From Helopsaltes ochotensis (Eukaryota > Chordata > Aves > Passeriformes > Locustellidae), in the NCBI GenBank assembly GCA_013400155.1, contig VXBM01000340.1:62001-126000 (forward strand): a stretch of DNA of 64,000 nucleotides. Direction: 5' to 3'. Shown here in pieces: positions 50,001-63,200 of this stretch. The position numbers and the translations under genes are program-made. The notes beneath the pieces were generated by a model. The model ran no database searches and had not been told where the DNA came from. It was given only the letters and a program-made list of their open reading frames with translations. Position 1 is the first letter of the stretch; each line of letters starts with the position of its first letter.

Positions 50001-53000
50001 AAGCTGTCCACAGGTGACACCACGAGCTGGCGACTCTGCTTGGCCAACAGCCGGGGGGCGCTCAAGGGCACTGGTGGCACTTGGGAAGAAGGAAATGACA
50101 CTGGTGGGACTGGGAGAAACAAGGAGCAGGGTGTGGATACATCTGCCACGTCTTGGCTCCTTCCAGCTTTGTCAGGAAAGTCTTTTACAATCACTCACAC
50201 CTGTCTGCTGGCACTGCAGCCCACGATGGAAGGCACCCAGTCCACAGTCCACTGCAGGGATGCACACCATGCTGGCAGCCTCCCCCAGCAACCTTGGCTT
50301 GTCCTGCTCATCACCACACTTTCCTCACCTCGGATATTGACCTTGACCTTCCGGCTGTCCTGGCCCCCGGTTGTGGAGACCCGGCATTCCCAGAGCCCCG
50401 TGTCTGCCTTTGTCAGGTGCCGCACCTCAAACTCACAAGTGATCTGCTTCAGCTCAATGATGGTTTTGATGACCTGCGGTACAGAGGGTGCTGTCAGCCC
50501 CTCCACACAGCCCCTGGTTCAGCCCCCCATCAGTCTGAAGCTGCCCAGCAGCCCCACGTACTCTTGAGGGAGCTGGTGGTGGGGCAAGGGCACGGGGTAG
50601 TACCTTGAGCACAGTGCCGTCAGCCTTGCGCAGCTCCACGCTGTCCCTGGTGGGCAGTGGGTTGCCAATGGCCACGCAGCTGATGATGGGCTCTGAGCCC
50701 AGGTTGAACTCCAGCTCTGAGGCCAGCTGGATGATCTGGGGGAACCGGTCTGGTACACAGAAAATCAACATTAGGGCTGGCCCTGCTCCTCCCCAGGCAC
50801 AAGAAAGCCTGGCACCTTTTCTTGGACCCAGAGGCGGCTAGACTTTGGTGCCAAGGGATATTGGTGGATGCTGTGGTCCTATCCTGATCCCCACCCCACG
50901 TGCTGGGCTCTGCAACACTCTCAGCACAGATAATGCTGGGATGGCAGACCAGATGTTGTCCTTGCAATGTCCTGGTTTCCACAGACTTGAAGGTTATTTC
51001 TACAGGCAAGGGGTCCTTCTGAACCAGCTGGCAAGACCAATAGCTAATGGCCCTGCCAATCACTGTTGAGGAAGGAGCCAGTGCCCGCTTGAGGCTGGGG
51101 GGTGGAAACCTGCTGCAGCCCTGTGCCAGTCTCACCTGACTTCTCACAGTGCTGCCCATGCCAGCCTGCAGGGCAGACACAGCCACTGAAGCGGTTACAG
51201 CTGCCTCCATTCTGGCAGGTGCACTCCAGGGCACAGTCAGGGCCGTAGAATCCTGAGGGACAGGCTGTGGGAAGAGGAGAGCTCACTGCTACCCCTGGCC
51301 ATGTCACAGGACGGCAGAGACAGCAAGCAGCTGATGCAGGCAGCGATACTGCTCAGCCTGTGCCGACCCTCAGATGCAGAGAGGTTTGCAGAGGTGCTGC
51401 TGGAGAGCAGCCAGGCCCTGGAGGAAGCCCAGGCTGGGTGGGAGAATTGATGGACACCCATGTCCCTGTACCTTGGTCGCAGCGGGAGCCACTCCAGCCC
51501 GAGGCGCAGGAGCAGCCGTAGGGGTCGAGCAGGCAGAAGCTCAGCCCCCGGCAGCCCTGAGCTCTCTGGCACGTCTCCTGGCAGTTGCGGCCAAACTGGC
51601 CTTCCCGGCAGGCTGGAAAAGGAAGCATGGTCTGCCCTCACCCACCATTCATCCATGCAGTTACTGCTTGTGCATGGCACAGAGCTGGCTCGGGTGCCCC
51701 AAGCCTTGTATTACCACCTCGAGAGACATGGTACCCATGTGGGTGGCCCAGCCCTGGCCCAGAAACAGAGGGCACTGAGGGTGGGGAGGTGCTGGGGATG
51801 AACACCGCATTTCTAGACACAGTGCTCAGGTCTAGGGGTGCAAGAGAGCCCCCACATATGCCCTGGGCACAGCACCAGTGCTGGGCAGTGGAACTCACCT
51901 CTCTCACAGCGGGTGCCCATGAACCCTGGAGGGCAGATGCATTCGCCAACGTGCTCGTGGCAGATGCCACCGTTCAGGCAGTCGGGACAGTCCTTCTCAC
52001 AGGATGGTCCCCATTTCTTTGCAGGGCAGGCTGCAGAAAGAGCAGAGGGGGCCAGAGTGCCACCTGCCGCAGGGCAGGGTACGGCTGACCCCAGTCCCCA
52101 GGCAGCCAGGGCCCTGCGCTCACCTCTCACGATGAGGCGGTAGAAGGCACTCCACAGAGGGCTGTCCCCCATGAATGCGGCACTGTAGACACCATTTTCA
52201 CTGACACTGACATTGGGGAGTGTCAGGATGACGTGGTCATCCTGCACCTCGCCCCGGTCTGTGGTCTGGTAGTAGGTGCCTGCAAGGGGACAGAGGATTA
52301 TCTGTGACCTCCTGTGCCCCAGGGCCAGGGCCAGGCACCAGCTGGGAGCAGCTCCAGCCCTGTGTCTGCTCTTGGAACTACTTGCCATTTCTTTTCCACA
52401 TAACATCTGTCTCCTTCCTCTTGAGGATCCTGGCAGAGAAGGTGGCCGTCTCGGCAACATTCACAGACTGTGTGGCCTTCACCGGGAAGAGGTGGGCTGC
52501 GGAGGAGGAGGAGGCACAGGTTGCACAGCAGTCACCCCCGAGGGCACTCACACCTGAGAGCAGTGCTGACACCCTCAGCCCAGTCCCACCAGGACACACC
52601 CTGGCACAGCCCAGCACCCACCACATGTTTCTGCTGGAATGCCATGATACATGTCCCTGTTTGCTCCATGTTGGACTCAGGACCCTCCAGTCTCTGCAGG
52701 GACAGGACTCCCTTCCTAACCCCTTCAGCCCCTTCAGGCAGACAGCAAGGAAGGAGATTTGGCACCCTGCCCTCTGACCAGCCCACCATCTGCACAGGAT
52801 GCCGGTGGCAGCAGTCTGGGGAGGTGACATCTGGAACAAGTGTGCATGGTGCACTCTGCCTGCCGGTGAGGTGTGGAGTGCTGCAGGCAGGGAAAGCAGG
52901 GTAGGTGAGAGGAATTAAGTGTGCAAGAGGCTGTACTCCAGCCCCCAGGACTAGCAGCCCCTCACGGCCGTTTTCCTGATTCCCCAGGTGCTGGGGTGTG

Positions 53001-56000
53001 CAGCACCAATGAACTCCCAGAGTATTAATGTGAGTCAGCCAGACCCCATCCTGAGCACAAACAGGGCTATAAATACCTTGAGGCCTGGGAAACCAAGCCC
53101 TGGGCGTGCCAGGACAGACACAAAGGAGGACACAGGCGGCTGCTGGAGCCTGGCAGTACTCCAGCTTGCATACACTAAAAGGAGCCACGCCAGGTTGGAG
53201 CTAAAACACATCCAGCCCTGTGTCCTGCGCCTCTGAGGCCAAGGACCTAGAGGAAGCAGCACACGCCACAGACACCCAGGGAAGGGCACCGCAGGTCACA
53301 TTTCACAGTAATTTCCCAGAATCACCTCCTCACCCTCTAGTTGGGATCTTTCTTCCATGGACTTTGAAGCCCCCAGTGGTGGGCTCACAGATATGACCCT
53401 CACTGTTTCACTCCACCTCACTCCCTGGAATGAAAGGTGACAGTTCCCTGGGGACTCCCCAACACAACGCTTTGCATTTGTGCACACCGATTTACTTGTC
53501 ACTCCATCGCTGCAGCCCTCCCAGACTGCATCTCTCCTCTGTCTCCCTGCCACACCACAGAGCACTCATCATCTCCCCAGGCAGCTCGGGGACAGCAGCC
53601 AGCATGGTTGCTTGTTCAGCTCTTTACACCCACAGCTGGTGACACAGGTCCATGCAAAGACCTCGTGCCATGCCAGTGGGAACTCCCATGTGTGACAAGG
53701 ACCGCTCCTATTCCTACTCTCCCTTCTTTTAGTCAGTTATTTACCCATGCAAAGATCTCTCCTGCCACCCCTGGTGCAAAGTTTCTATCAAAGAACCTTT
53801 GAAATAGACTTTTCCCAGTTTTCTCCAGGAATCTGAGCAGACAGTATCAATTTGGTCTTCCTCAGCATCCTCACTGCTGCTGCCCCTGAGACCCTACCAC
53901 AGCAAACTCAGCTGCCTCTTTCTCAGGGACCACATAACTACATATTCTGCTCATTATTACAGTTTCTGCTAATTTGCCAGGTTCTGACTTGAGTTTTCAG
54001 GCCTGTAACTCCCTACCCAGAAGTTTTAGCAAAGTCTGGTTTCCCAAGGGCAGCAACACAGCCTTGCTCACTGCACGCCCAGCCTGGCGATGTCGTGCTG
54101 CTCTGTTTCACTATTTATCATCTGTCTCCTGCTATCAGCAGTGGCATTTTAGACAGATGCCCCAGCAAATTTTCCCAACTTTTCTATTGTGAATACAGTT
54201 ACAAAAATTTAAGAAATGTTGGTTTTCCATAGTTGTTTTTCTGGTTGACTTTCTGCTCTGGAAAGTGTGAAAGATAGTTTATTGACAGATTTAAACACTT
54301 CTGAAATTGCTTCTCAGGATCTCTTTGGTTTCCTTTACTTTGTTTTTTTAGCAATGCTTCCAAAATTTATCAAACTTCCTAAGTTCTTCTCCAAGCATGA
54401 CCTTTTGGGAGCTGCCAGCTTTCCTCTAACAGCATTCCCCACCCACTGTTTCATTTCCCTGACTGCTTTGGTGTACTCTTAGGCTAAACAGGAGACATGA
54501 CACACACCAAGCCCCTTCATTGGGTTCTGTATCCAGCCCTCCTGCAAATATGTAATTTTTTTGCTTACTAATTCCTTTATTTCTTAAATTCCTCATCTAA
54601 AGAGAGCAATTGCAGCTTCTTTGGAACTTGTGAAAGAGACACCTTTTTGGCATTTGTGACTCCCACAGGGGCTTGAATGCAGGCAAGGCACTCACCACCT
54701 CCTCCAAAGCACTATTTTGGCCTGGCTAAGTAGACCCAGGAGTGGGGGCTGACTGAGAACACTCCACCATGGCAAACACTGTCCCAAGGTGTAGAACCCT
54801 CTGTGCTCCTCACCCCATGCTGCTGGTCATGTCTCCCACACTGTCTCCATTCATCTCTGCTCCATTCCTCGGTGCCGCCCTGCTTGCTCAGACCATCCAG
54901 CTCCGTTCACAATAGGACCACTGCCATTTTTCAGGTTGAGCCTCTTTACAAGGACAAAATCTGAGCCCTGCTCCCTTGGGGATGCTTGGGCCCCACCAGC
55001 AGCCTCTGTGCCCCAGCTTGGAGACACTCAATCTCCTTGCTGCAGCTGTGTCTTAATAGAGGCAGGGAAACTTGTATTCCCTACTCTTTATTCTCAGCAA
55101 AAGGTCAACTGTTTTAGCTAGAATTTCTAAAAAAGAGCTAGAAAGCATCCTGAGGCAAACATCACAGAAAATTTCAGTCCTAAAAGTTTGGCCAAGTCTC
55201 AAGCACAGGAAGGGAAGGTCAGATGGGCAGTGTGGGAGAGTGCTACCCCCAGGTGGTATCCCTACTGCTGGTCAGCCCAGGGAGGCCCTTTCAATTCTTA
55301 TGGCCCAAAATAGGAGTGGGAGACGAGCCCAGCACTGATCTTGGCTACACTGCAGTCTTGCAGTGTCCCTCAGCAAGCCCCACTGCTGAAGCAGCGACGT
55401 GCTGCCCTGGGAAGGTGTTTGTCCAGCACCTGCGGAGATTGCCAAAGATCTGCCCCAGCACCACCTCCTTCCCCTGAGCCTGTGGTAGGGGCATGGGCTG
55501 GCACAGCTCTGAAGGGCTGCCCCCTGCTCTGGTTAATGATTTCCAGACACCACAACCTCCTCCAAGGGCACTCAATTTCCCCTTGGACCTTGCCCTTCTC
55601 CCAGACACCATTACAAATCCAGATGGCTGCTCCATGGGGCTCAGCCATGCTCCTCCAGCTGAACATCCCTCACATCTCCACCCCACCAGTGCTGGTGGAC
55701 CCCAAACCTAGCTTATGGGTCACCACTGTCTCCCCACCACTCTGGTGGGCTGGGATTGTGAAGCACAGGGCAGGAAGATCCCCTGTGCACCTGACTGGCA
55801 GGAGGGGCCTCCTGCTGCCCCCAAAAACCACTCACCGTTGTGGCTGTTGTGCACATAGACAACCTGGGCCTGCTCGGTCGGGGTGCGCCCCAGGCAGTAG
55901 AGGATCCCCACCACGTCAGCCTTGGAGAAGCCCCTGGCCTGGACTTGGTTGCTGCGGTTGCGGTAGTTTTGGAAGCCCATTTTGGGGTGCGTCATCACGA

Positions 56001-56635
56001 TCTTGTTCTCCCGCTCTATCTGCAGGTAGCTCACATCGCGCTCCCCCACGACACAGGAGAGGAAGAAGTCGGAGTGGGACAGGCTCTGCACATTGGCGAT
56101 CAGGGTAATGTCCAGGATGGCCCCTGGCGTGAGGGAGCATTAAGGGTGCATCACAGCTGGGCAAGAGCAGGGCCACACCAGCCCTGCCTCAGGGCCAGAT
56201 CCTGTTACGCAGATGTCTCCCCCTTTCCAGGATATTTTTGCCACCCCCAGCCCAGAAGGCATAGCTAGGGCACAGCAAGATGCATTGCAGATGCATTGGG
56301 ATGACACAGTGCACATTTCTGCTCTCCTTTTTGAGACCCCAGCTGGATCAGCTCCCCAACACGAGCCAAGCATGCATCAGAACGGGGGTCTTGGGGTGCC
56401 TCTCCTCCCATGTTGGAGAGAGGCAGCCAGGGGCCTCTGAGGGCTCCACATGGCTGATCACAAAGGGATATTTCCTCCCTCCCAACCCTGCTCCAATGGC
56501 GCAACTGAGCTTCCACAGCTGCCTCATCCCATCAAGCCACCCTGAGGCAGGGGTTGCTCACTTGGAGCAGACTAAAAGGGTCAATTTACCTGCCAGATGT
56601 GGGAAGAGAAGTAGAAGATAAACCTGAAGTCCCAT
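44613..56635 (-). CDS. TIE1: Receptor tyrosine kinase TIE1
   Basis: 23 coding exons: 56635-56590, 56123-55836, 52496-52386, 52279-52124, 52030-51899, 51612-51472, 51264-51136, 50749-50604, 50473-50329, 50079-49921, 49750-49613, 49516-49226, 48209-47919, 47420-47227, 47005-46795, 46648-46538, 46433-46243, 46116-46003, 45839-45769, 45534-45494, 45372-45276, 45027-44928, 44684-44613; 1124 aa (human 1138). TIE1 is an endothelial receptor that partners TEK/TIE2 in angiopoietin signalling, with roles in vessel and lymphatic maturation and no well-accepted high-affinity ligand of its own. Order: signal peptide (about 1-16), Ig-like domain, Ig/linker, three EGF-like repeats, Ig, three fibronectin III, membrane helix, kinase. 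The TIE1 rather than TEK assignment rests on the C terminus (AYVNMALFENFTYAGIDATAEEA family form) and on synteny beside MPL. All introns are GT-AG except intron 3, which is GC-AG. Confidence 0.96.
47227..47420 (-). other. TIE1 exon 14: transmembrane segment
   Basis: Residues 725-789. A hydrophobic helix at about 747-772 is followed by the basic stop-transfer KKNFFHRRR and the conserved juxtamembrane FTYQSGS. Confidence 0.9.
52280..52385 (-). other. TIE1 intron 3, non-canonical GC-AG intron (106 bp)
   Basis: The donor reads ATG/GCAAGT, the strong GC-type consensus, and the acceptor reads TTGCAG. Using the GT three bases further along (GTAGTT) would shift the frame. The GC donor joins AAT-G to GC-ACC, keeping the Ig domain open and aligned with the human NG(S/T)Y region. 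Confidence 0.8.
52497..55835 (-). other. TIE1 intron 2
   Basis: 3.3 kb, the largest TIE1 intron. It has an AT-rich central part (about 54100-54700). No embedded gene is recognised; open frames here are short or antisense shadows. Confidence 0.75.
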
Positions 56636-59600
56636 GTCCTTGGAGCTTCTTCCGAATCTGGCAGAGGTCAGAAAATCCCCAGCATTTCCTGGCTAGGGGG
56701 GTCAGAGCTGGAGGCTGTGGCTGCCTAGGAGCTCCACGTGAGCGGCAGCTCAGGACCGCTGCAACCTGCCTGTGCCTCCCATCTCTTCTCCATGCTGTTT
56801 CTTGACTTCCAAGGCAGCTGGGACCACCTCCTGTGGTGCATAGCCTGGGCACGGACAGAGAGATGCCCCGTTTCTGCTGGCTCCGTGACCAGCCAGCTGC
56901 TCAGGAGCAGGGCTTGCTGGCAAAGGGGCCACTGGGGTCCCCTGCCTGGTGGCAGCTCTTCCAGGGAAAGGCACCCGCCCAGCCCTCCCGGGCTAGAGCC
57001 GCACGATCAGGGCTCCCTGAGCCATGCTGAGCCCCTAGCCCAGGTAGGAGGTGTCCCAGCCCCGCTTTTTGTCCAAGTTTCAGAGTGCCTCATGCCCCAG
57101 CCCGCCCGGGCGGCAGCATCCCCATCCCTTCGGCGCAGCCCCGTGGCTGATGGCTGTGGGAAGGGCTCTCTGGAGCAGGGAAAGGAAAGGGGCCAAGGGG
57201 CCGTGGCTGGCGGCAGCGGCGGAGCTAGATCCTGTTTCCCATGCGGCGTTTCCTGCTCTCCACCCATTGTTTGGAGACGGCCCTGACTCCAGGAGCCGTC
57301 GGGAGCAGCCCTGCACAAGCTGTCCCCCGGGGAGCGGCGTGCGGCGGGGCTGAGGCCGCGCACACCGCGGGACACCTCAGCCTCCCGCCGCCACGAGCCG
57401 GGCCGCGAGGCCGGGCCCACCTGAGCTCCGGGCCTGCCTCACCCTGCAGCGGCCCAGCGCGGGGACGCTGTCCGGCCTGGAAGGGGCTGAGTGGGAGCAC
57501 AGGCAGGGCACCAACAAGCTGCCCAGCTCACGTGGGAGGGTGGCTACTGCAAGGAGAAAACCCTCTGTGTTGTGGTAAACATGTCTGGGGGGAAGTGGAA
57601 ACAGGAGAAAGCCTGGCTTTCCCTGAGCACTTTCCCATGCACAGCACTGGCATGGGAACAGCACGGCATGGCCTTGCTACAACCCAGCCCCAGAGGGTCT
57701 CACACACAGCATTCCAGGGAGGCTGTGCCAACCACCAGCAGGTTCCAGGCTCTTTGTCTGGCAAACAAAAAGTGTTTCCCAGGAAATCACCATAAGCTTC
57801 ACACACCAAACCTCACACCGCTTCACAAATAAAACTGTTCCCATGTGAAAGCCAGGGCTGCCAGAGAGTGAGACTCATGTTTTGATGTGTCCTGAGCCCA
57901 TGCTGTATCCGGCCAAAAATCTAAAGCACACATGGAGAGGAAAGGGAAATCCATTCATTGTTTCCGACTATTTACAGAGTGCTCTGGGACTGTGCGGTGC
58001 CCATGGCATGCTGAGGGAGGGATGGCAGTGAGCAGGGGCTCCTACAGTGCAGCTGCCTGGCCACTCCATGGCAGGAGGGATGGAGAGGATCTGAAAAAGG
58101 TGGACACCAGGTGCAGCTACCCTCAGTTGCCTGGAAAATGAAGCTGGCTGTAGAGGCCAGTCAGGCTCAGAACTGTGCTTACATCTGCAACTCATTCTGT
58201 GCTGCCCTGGCAGCTATAGGGGAGTGCATCACACAGAGTCTGAGTTACAGTGCATTCTGTGAAATGTCCTCTTTCAGGAGGATCTGTTTGAGGATGGGAT
58301 TATTTTCACTGAATTTTTGCGGAATGGGAGCCATATGGGGTCATTCTCTGCACCAGGCCATATCCAGGATCTCTCAGGAATCCATTGAGGAATCTGACCC
58401 AACATGATTTGTTTGCTTGTGTTTTTTTTCTAGGAGCACCTGGATAAGAGCTGTGCTGTCTATCTGTGCAGATTCCTTCGGCTGGAGGTAGGGTAGGAAA
58501 CGTTTCTGGGGAGTTTTGTGGGGATGCCCAGCTAGGACCTTACAGCTCCAGTTTAAGTTTATCCATCTCCAGAGGAGGCACAGAGAGATAGGCACAGCTG
58601 AGCACAGCCAAAGCAGCTGTCCACACTTGCTCTCCTGCAACACAGAAAGCTCCAGTTCCCCAGTCCATAGGACACTCCAAGCACTTGAATATCTGTTTAT
58701 TTCATGGACCTTAGTTTTTTTGCTGAATCACAACAGACTAAAAAAAAAAAAAGACTGACAAAAATACCACTTTTTGTTATCATTTGCACATTCTAATACA
58801 CGGCACCACATGCCAGAAACCATAATGCACAGATACATTTCCTGATAGGAAGTGCAGCCGCCCTACAGATCCACCAATGGACTGTGCTGCCTCAGTAACA
58901 CTTTCTAGCCCTGCTTCTCTGGATGCTTATTTTGTTTCATGTGCTCAGTGGGTCCTGGGAAGGCCCTGCAAGGCTGGGCTAAGGACTGCTCCCACCAGGC
59001 ATAGAACATCCTGGAAGTGGGGTAGTTGAGCATGGCAGTTGAAGCTGGAGAGCTGGGAAGCAGGAGCTGCCTGCTGCGTTGGCATCCAGCACATGCCCAC
59101 AGGATGAAGGACAGGCTGCTGGGAAGCCCTTTCCCTGAGGAAAGGGTGGGACGTGTGGCTGTGGAGGAACCCTTTGGCAGCTGGGGAAAGAGGGGCCGTC
59201 CTGTCCCAGCTGCCGACAGCTCAAAAAGCTCTTGCTGGCAATCAGCTTCCTGTTGTTTGTGCAGGCGTGGGACCAGGGAATGGCGAGCAGGGAAGAGAGC
59301 TTGGGGCTCCCTCTTGCTGCAGAGGCAAAGCCAGGAGCAGGTGCAGCCAGCACTTTCCCTGCCTGGTCTGTGGTTCTGTCAGCCTTGCATGCTTCACCTG
59401 CCCCATCACCCCTGGGCATAGGAGCACGTCTGGTGTGCAAGCAAACACCCATGAGATGCTGCTTTGACATGATTCTCAGACTTTCACTGACCTCAGCAGG
59501 ACTGGCAGGGAAAACTACTGATAAGTGGCAGGTCTGAAGGTGTTGAGGCACTCCCATCCTCTGGGACCCTCACGGACAGGTGCTGCTCCCTCAGCTGCTG

Positions 59601-59940
59601 CTGCTGGGCCCAGAGACCTGCCAGTTTGCTGCATGCTTTAAACACCTTTCTGCTGGAATCTCAGCAAGACTTTTATTTTCCTGTAGGACACTTTCCTGCT
59701 GCCTCAGCCCCAGCTTCCCCGGCTAGGGCTGGCTGTGTGGCCCTGTCCCGGGTGCGTGGACCAACACCCGGACCAGGCTCAGGCTGCTCTCCTCCAGTGC
59801 GGCGGCTCAGGGCAGATGCCACAGAGGTCCTGCCTCCCTCTGGAGGCCCCCCCAGCACCTCCCAGTGTCCTGCTGCCACTCCGGCAGCCCCCACGGCACT
59901 CCACAGAGCAGCAGGCAGTCCTGTCAGCGATCACGGGCGG
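56636..59940. other. TIE1 5' flank and divergent spacer
   Basis: Contains the TIE1 5'UTR and promoter just above 56635, with several ETS-core GGAA words on the minus strand (for example at 56651-56654 and 56686-56689). ETS factors are known drivers of endothelial TIE promoters. A CpG-rich island lies at about 57050-57500. The rest, to the next island, holds no recognised gene. Confidence 0.5.
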
Positions 59941-60219
59941 CCACACGGGTGGGAGGTGATGGGGCGCGGCTGTTAATGTGTAACTGGCACCGCCACCTTT
60001 CACCAGCCCGGGAGGAGCGGGGCCGGGACGGCAGCGGGGCCGGGGCGGCGGCCAGGCTGGGTCCCGGGCGCTGCCGTCTGCGGGGCCGGCCTGTGGGGGA
60101 CTCGGTGGCGGCCCTGAGCCGTGCGGCCGCGGCCACACCTCGCCCGGCACGGCCGGCTCTGCCGGCTTCCCAGCTTTCCGCGAGACTTGTTTTCCTGGCC
60201 GGAAGTTTTCTGGAGCCAA
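59941..60219 (+). promoter_or_regulatory. CpG-rich promoter and 5'UTR of the LRR gene
   Basis: A dense CpG stretch ends just before the start codon at 60220, with GGGGCCGG-type repeats and no TATA box. The transcription start is not determined. The region could also drive a divergent transcript. Confidence 0.45.
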
Positions 60220-63200
60220 ATGGCTCCTACCTGCCTGCTCTGCTGGGTCTGTAGCCTCCTGTGCGTCTGGTCAGTGGTGATGGGACACCCCTGCAGCCTT
60301 GACCGCCAGGTAGGGGGGCCGTGGGGGCTGCGGCGCGGGCAGCAGCTGGGGGCGGGCAGGGCTCCCGCTCCTGGTCCTGCCACCACATCGGGGCTGCCCA
60401 CGGGCAGCAGGGCCTGGCAGGCAGCTCCTGCTCTGCACAGCTCAAGAGAAGAGGAGCCATGAAAACCCATAGGAATCAGCAGAGTTAATTGGGAGATGTG
60501 CTGTGACAGTGGCCACCAGCCACAGGGGTGGTTTGCCCATGCCCAAAGCCTGACTGTCCTGCTCCCAGCCTTGGGCTGAGTATGTCATGTTGTCCGGCCT
60601 GTTCACCAGAGCATGGCCTGGCAAAGCATTGTCTGATCCATGTCACTTCTGACTGTGGAGGTCTCTTGGCTGCAGGTGTAGCACAGCTGCCCGTAAGGGG
60701 TGCATGGCAAGCAGCCACGAGACATCCCTGAGGAGGTCCCTACCCCTCACTCCCTTTCCCAGTGCATGGTGATGCAGTGACTGGAGCCAGGGGGATGGCA
60801 AGCATGGGGCCAGGATCCCTGAGCACCCGGCAAGGAGCAGGAAACACAGCTAATCCACTGAGACAAGCAGTGCAGCTGACAGCTTGGCTGCATCAGGCTG
60901 GAGCTGAGAGAGTGAAGGAAAGTGGCTGTCATGGGCCACTGACCTTTCCACTGAGCTCTCAGTACTTCCACCCAAAGGTTTGCACTGTTTTCCAAAGCCT
61001 CCCTGAACCCAGCTGTGTTCGAGCTGGAAACAGGACCCATGTGGTGCCCCTGTGGGCTGGACCAATTATAACCCAGTCCTCAGCACCCTAGTGTAAGGGC
61101 ATATTTGTTCCTCTACCAAGCAGGAACAGCAGGGTCTGATAAGAGATTTAGGTGGACAGGAGGATGAAAGGAGAGGTGAAAGAAATGAAAACCCCAGCTA
61201 GCTGGAATGTAGGCAGACACAGAGACACAGGACTATGGACCACAGTAAAGTTAAAGCAGAGCATCTCTGCTTCCAAGGTCCAAACACAGCACTTAGCAGG
61301 AGCTTATGCCTGCCCAACCAAACTTAAATTGCTGACCTGCTCTCTGGCAGCTTCAGTTTGGACATTTGACCCCCTCCTACTAAAAGCCCAAGCAAGAGTA
61401 ACCCATGCTGGAGACTGCTCCCCAAAACTATCTGAGTTGGGGCATCCTGTTTTACTGGTAAAAAAATCCCACCCATGTGAGTTGACTAATCCTTCCATCC
61501 TGCTCTGCTGGTCTTTTGGGACAGTGAATGGTCTACTTTGTTTCCTAATACTGACACAGCCAGCCAGCAGCAAGCCACAGCTACCCACCGTGTATCCTCA
61601 GGAATGTGGGATACATGGAAGCATTGGTGCCTTGTCCTGCAGAGGCCCCAGGGAGCTGCTCCTGGCACGGGTGACTGGTACAGGTGCCTATAGCTCTGCA
61701 GCCTGGTCAGCTTCCTGCCTGCCCTTGCAACAGGCAAGGCTCGCCTGTTTCCCTCTCCAGCTGGGAGGATGCCCCTGTGTCACACAAGAGCTCCCGGGGG
61801 CTAGAGGTGGGGATCCAGGGGAGGAAAAGGAAGACTCTCTGCAAACTGACCCTATTATGAGAGCTGCCCTGTACGGAAGGACAGGGGGCTGACAACCTGC
61901 TGCCTTTGCACTCATCCATTTGGGTTTTTCCCTCAGCCCTGCATGCTCCTCCTTTACTGTTTCAGTCAGCTGCTCTCAGTCCTGGGCTGTCCTGCTCATC
62001 TTTCTCCATTTATCCAGGCCCACTCCAATCTGGCAGCTCATGTGTTTTTTAAATGTGTGTGTGTGTGTCTTTCCTTTTTTTGAACTCTGCAAGGGTAATT
62101 AAGACACTTGAACCCCTGGGGAGTCTCTCTCTCTGTAGAGACACTCCCCATCATGGATAGCCCATCTCAGACAGTAGCTCTTTTCCCAGGGATGGGCTGA
62201 CTGCAGTGGGAAGAGTCTACAGCATGCTCCAAGTTCCCTTCCAAGAAACATCACCAGTTTGGACCTCTCCTTCAACTCCTTGGTCACGCCCCATCACAGG
62301 ACTCTCTTGAAGCATTTCCCTTCCCTGCACTCTCTCAACCTTTCAAGCAATGCCAAGCTCACGCTGTCCCCAGCAATCTTCTCCAACCTCGGGGCGCTGC
62401 GTATGCTGGACCTGAGCAGCTGCGGCATCACCTACATCCACATGGACACTTTCAAGGGCTTGGGAAACTTGCACACACTGCTTCTAAGAAACAACAGCTT
62501 GCAAGAGCTTGACGTCCCTTTCCTTTTGCCACTGAAGGCTCTTTTCCACCTGGACCTGCAGCACAACGCGCTGGTGTCTGTGGGCCCTTGGAGCCTGCAG
62601 CTGATGGAGGCAGTCCAGCGGGTCGGTCTGGAAGGGAACCCCTGGGTCTGCGACTGCAGCGCGCACCCTCTGCAGCAGTGGCTGCAGCGCAGGCGAGGTG
62701 AGCGGAGGGGATCGGTGGCGGGGGATGTGTCAGGCAGGTGGAACCCCGAGTGTAGGAGTCTTGCTTGATCCATTTGCTCTGACCCCTGGGCAAGGTCTGA
62801 GATGGCTCTCTGTCCTACCCCACTGAGGGACAGCAAACCAGAAGGTGATATGTCTGTTCCTTGCTTGCAGTTCCGCAGGATACCAAGGATTTCTAAAAAT
62901 GTCAGCAGGATGATTTGGCCACTCTTTTGGGAAGTGGGTTGCACATAGACTTTGACCTCTAAATCCATCTTTATGTGTCTTTGTGGAGTGACTGCATTTT
63001 CATTGTTGAGGGCTTGGCAGCTCCCTCTCTGGAGCCAGGTCAGGCTCCAAGCATCTGAGCTCAGCTCCGAGTAAGAGCAGTGGGTTTCTGTGGGTATCCA
63101 TGAATTTCTCTGTATCCAGTTTAAAGGAGCTGCTAATCAGAGTCACACAGCTCCTTTGTCAGGGGATTTTCCCTTTAGTTGTTTCCTACAAAATGCTGAG

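Larger units (their letters stand above)
47919..56123 (-). other. TIE1 ectodomain exons 2-13
   Basis: Residues about 17-724. The first Ig-like region is in exons 2-4 (17-200), ending SAFYRLIVRG. Three EGF-like repeats take one exon each: 201-244, 245-291, 292-334, with the Cys-rich pattern ending GFMGTRCE, GWSGSRCD and GWHGQHCEKS. A further Ig domain spans exons 8-9 (335-431) with Cys pairs in ISCVAIGNP and LWECRVST. Fibronectin III repeats follow: 432-530 (exons 10-11), 531-627 (exon 12), 628-724 (exon 13). Exons 12 and 13 are both exactly 291 bp and phase 1-1, fitting one-exon domain duplication. Confidence 0.9.

Noticed and set aside
55341..56108. 255-codon plus-strand open frame
   Set aside because: Antisense to TIE1 exon 2 and intron; no family resemblance.
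44613..56635. Assignment as TEK (TIE2) rather than TIE1
   Set aside because: Position beside MPL and CDC20, the C-terminal form ending IDATAEEA, and the kinase and ectodomain segments agree with TIE1.
62190..62768. Alternative start of the LRR gene at the ATG at 62259
   Set aside because: It would omit the signal peptide and LRRNT cap. The upstream exon at 60220-60309 splices in phase and supplies both.
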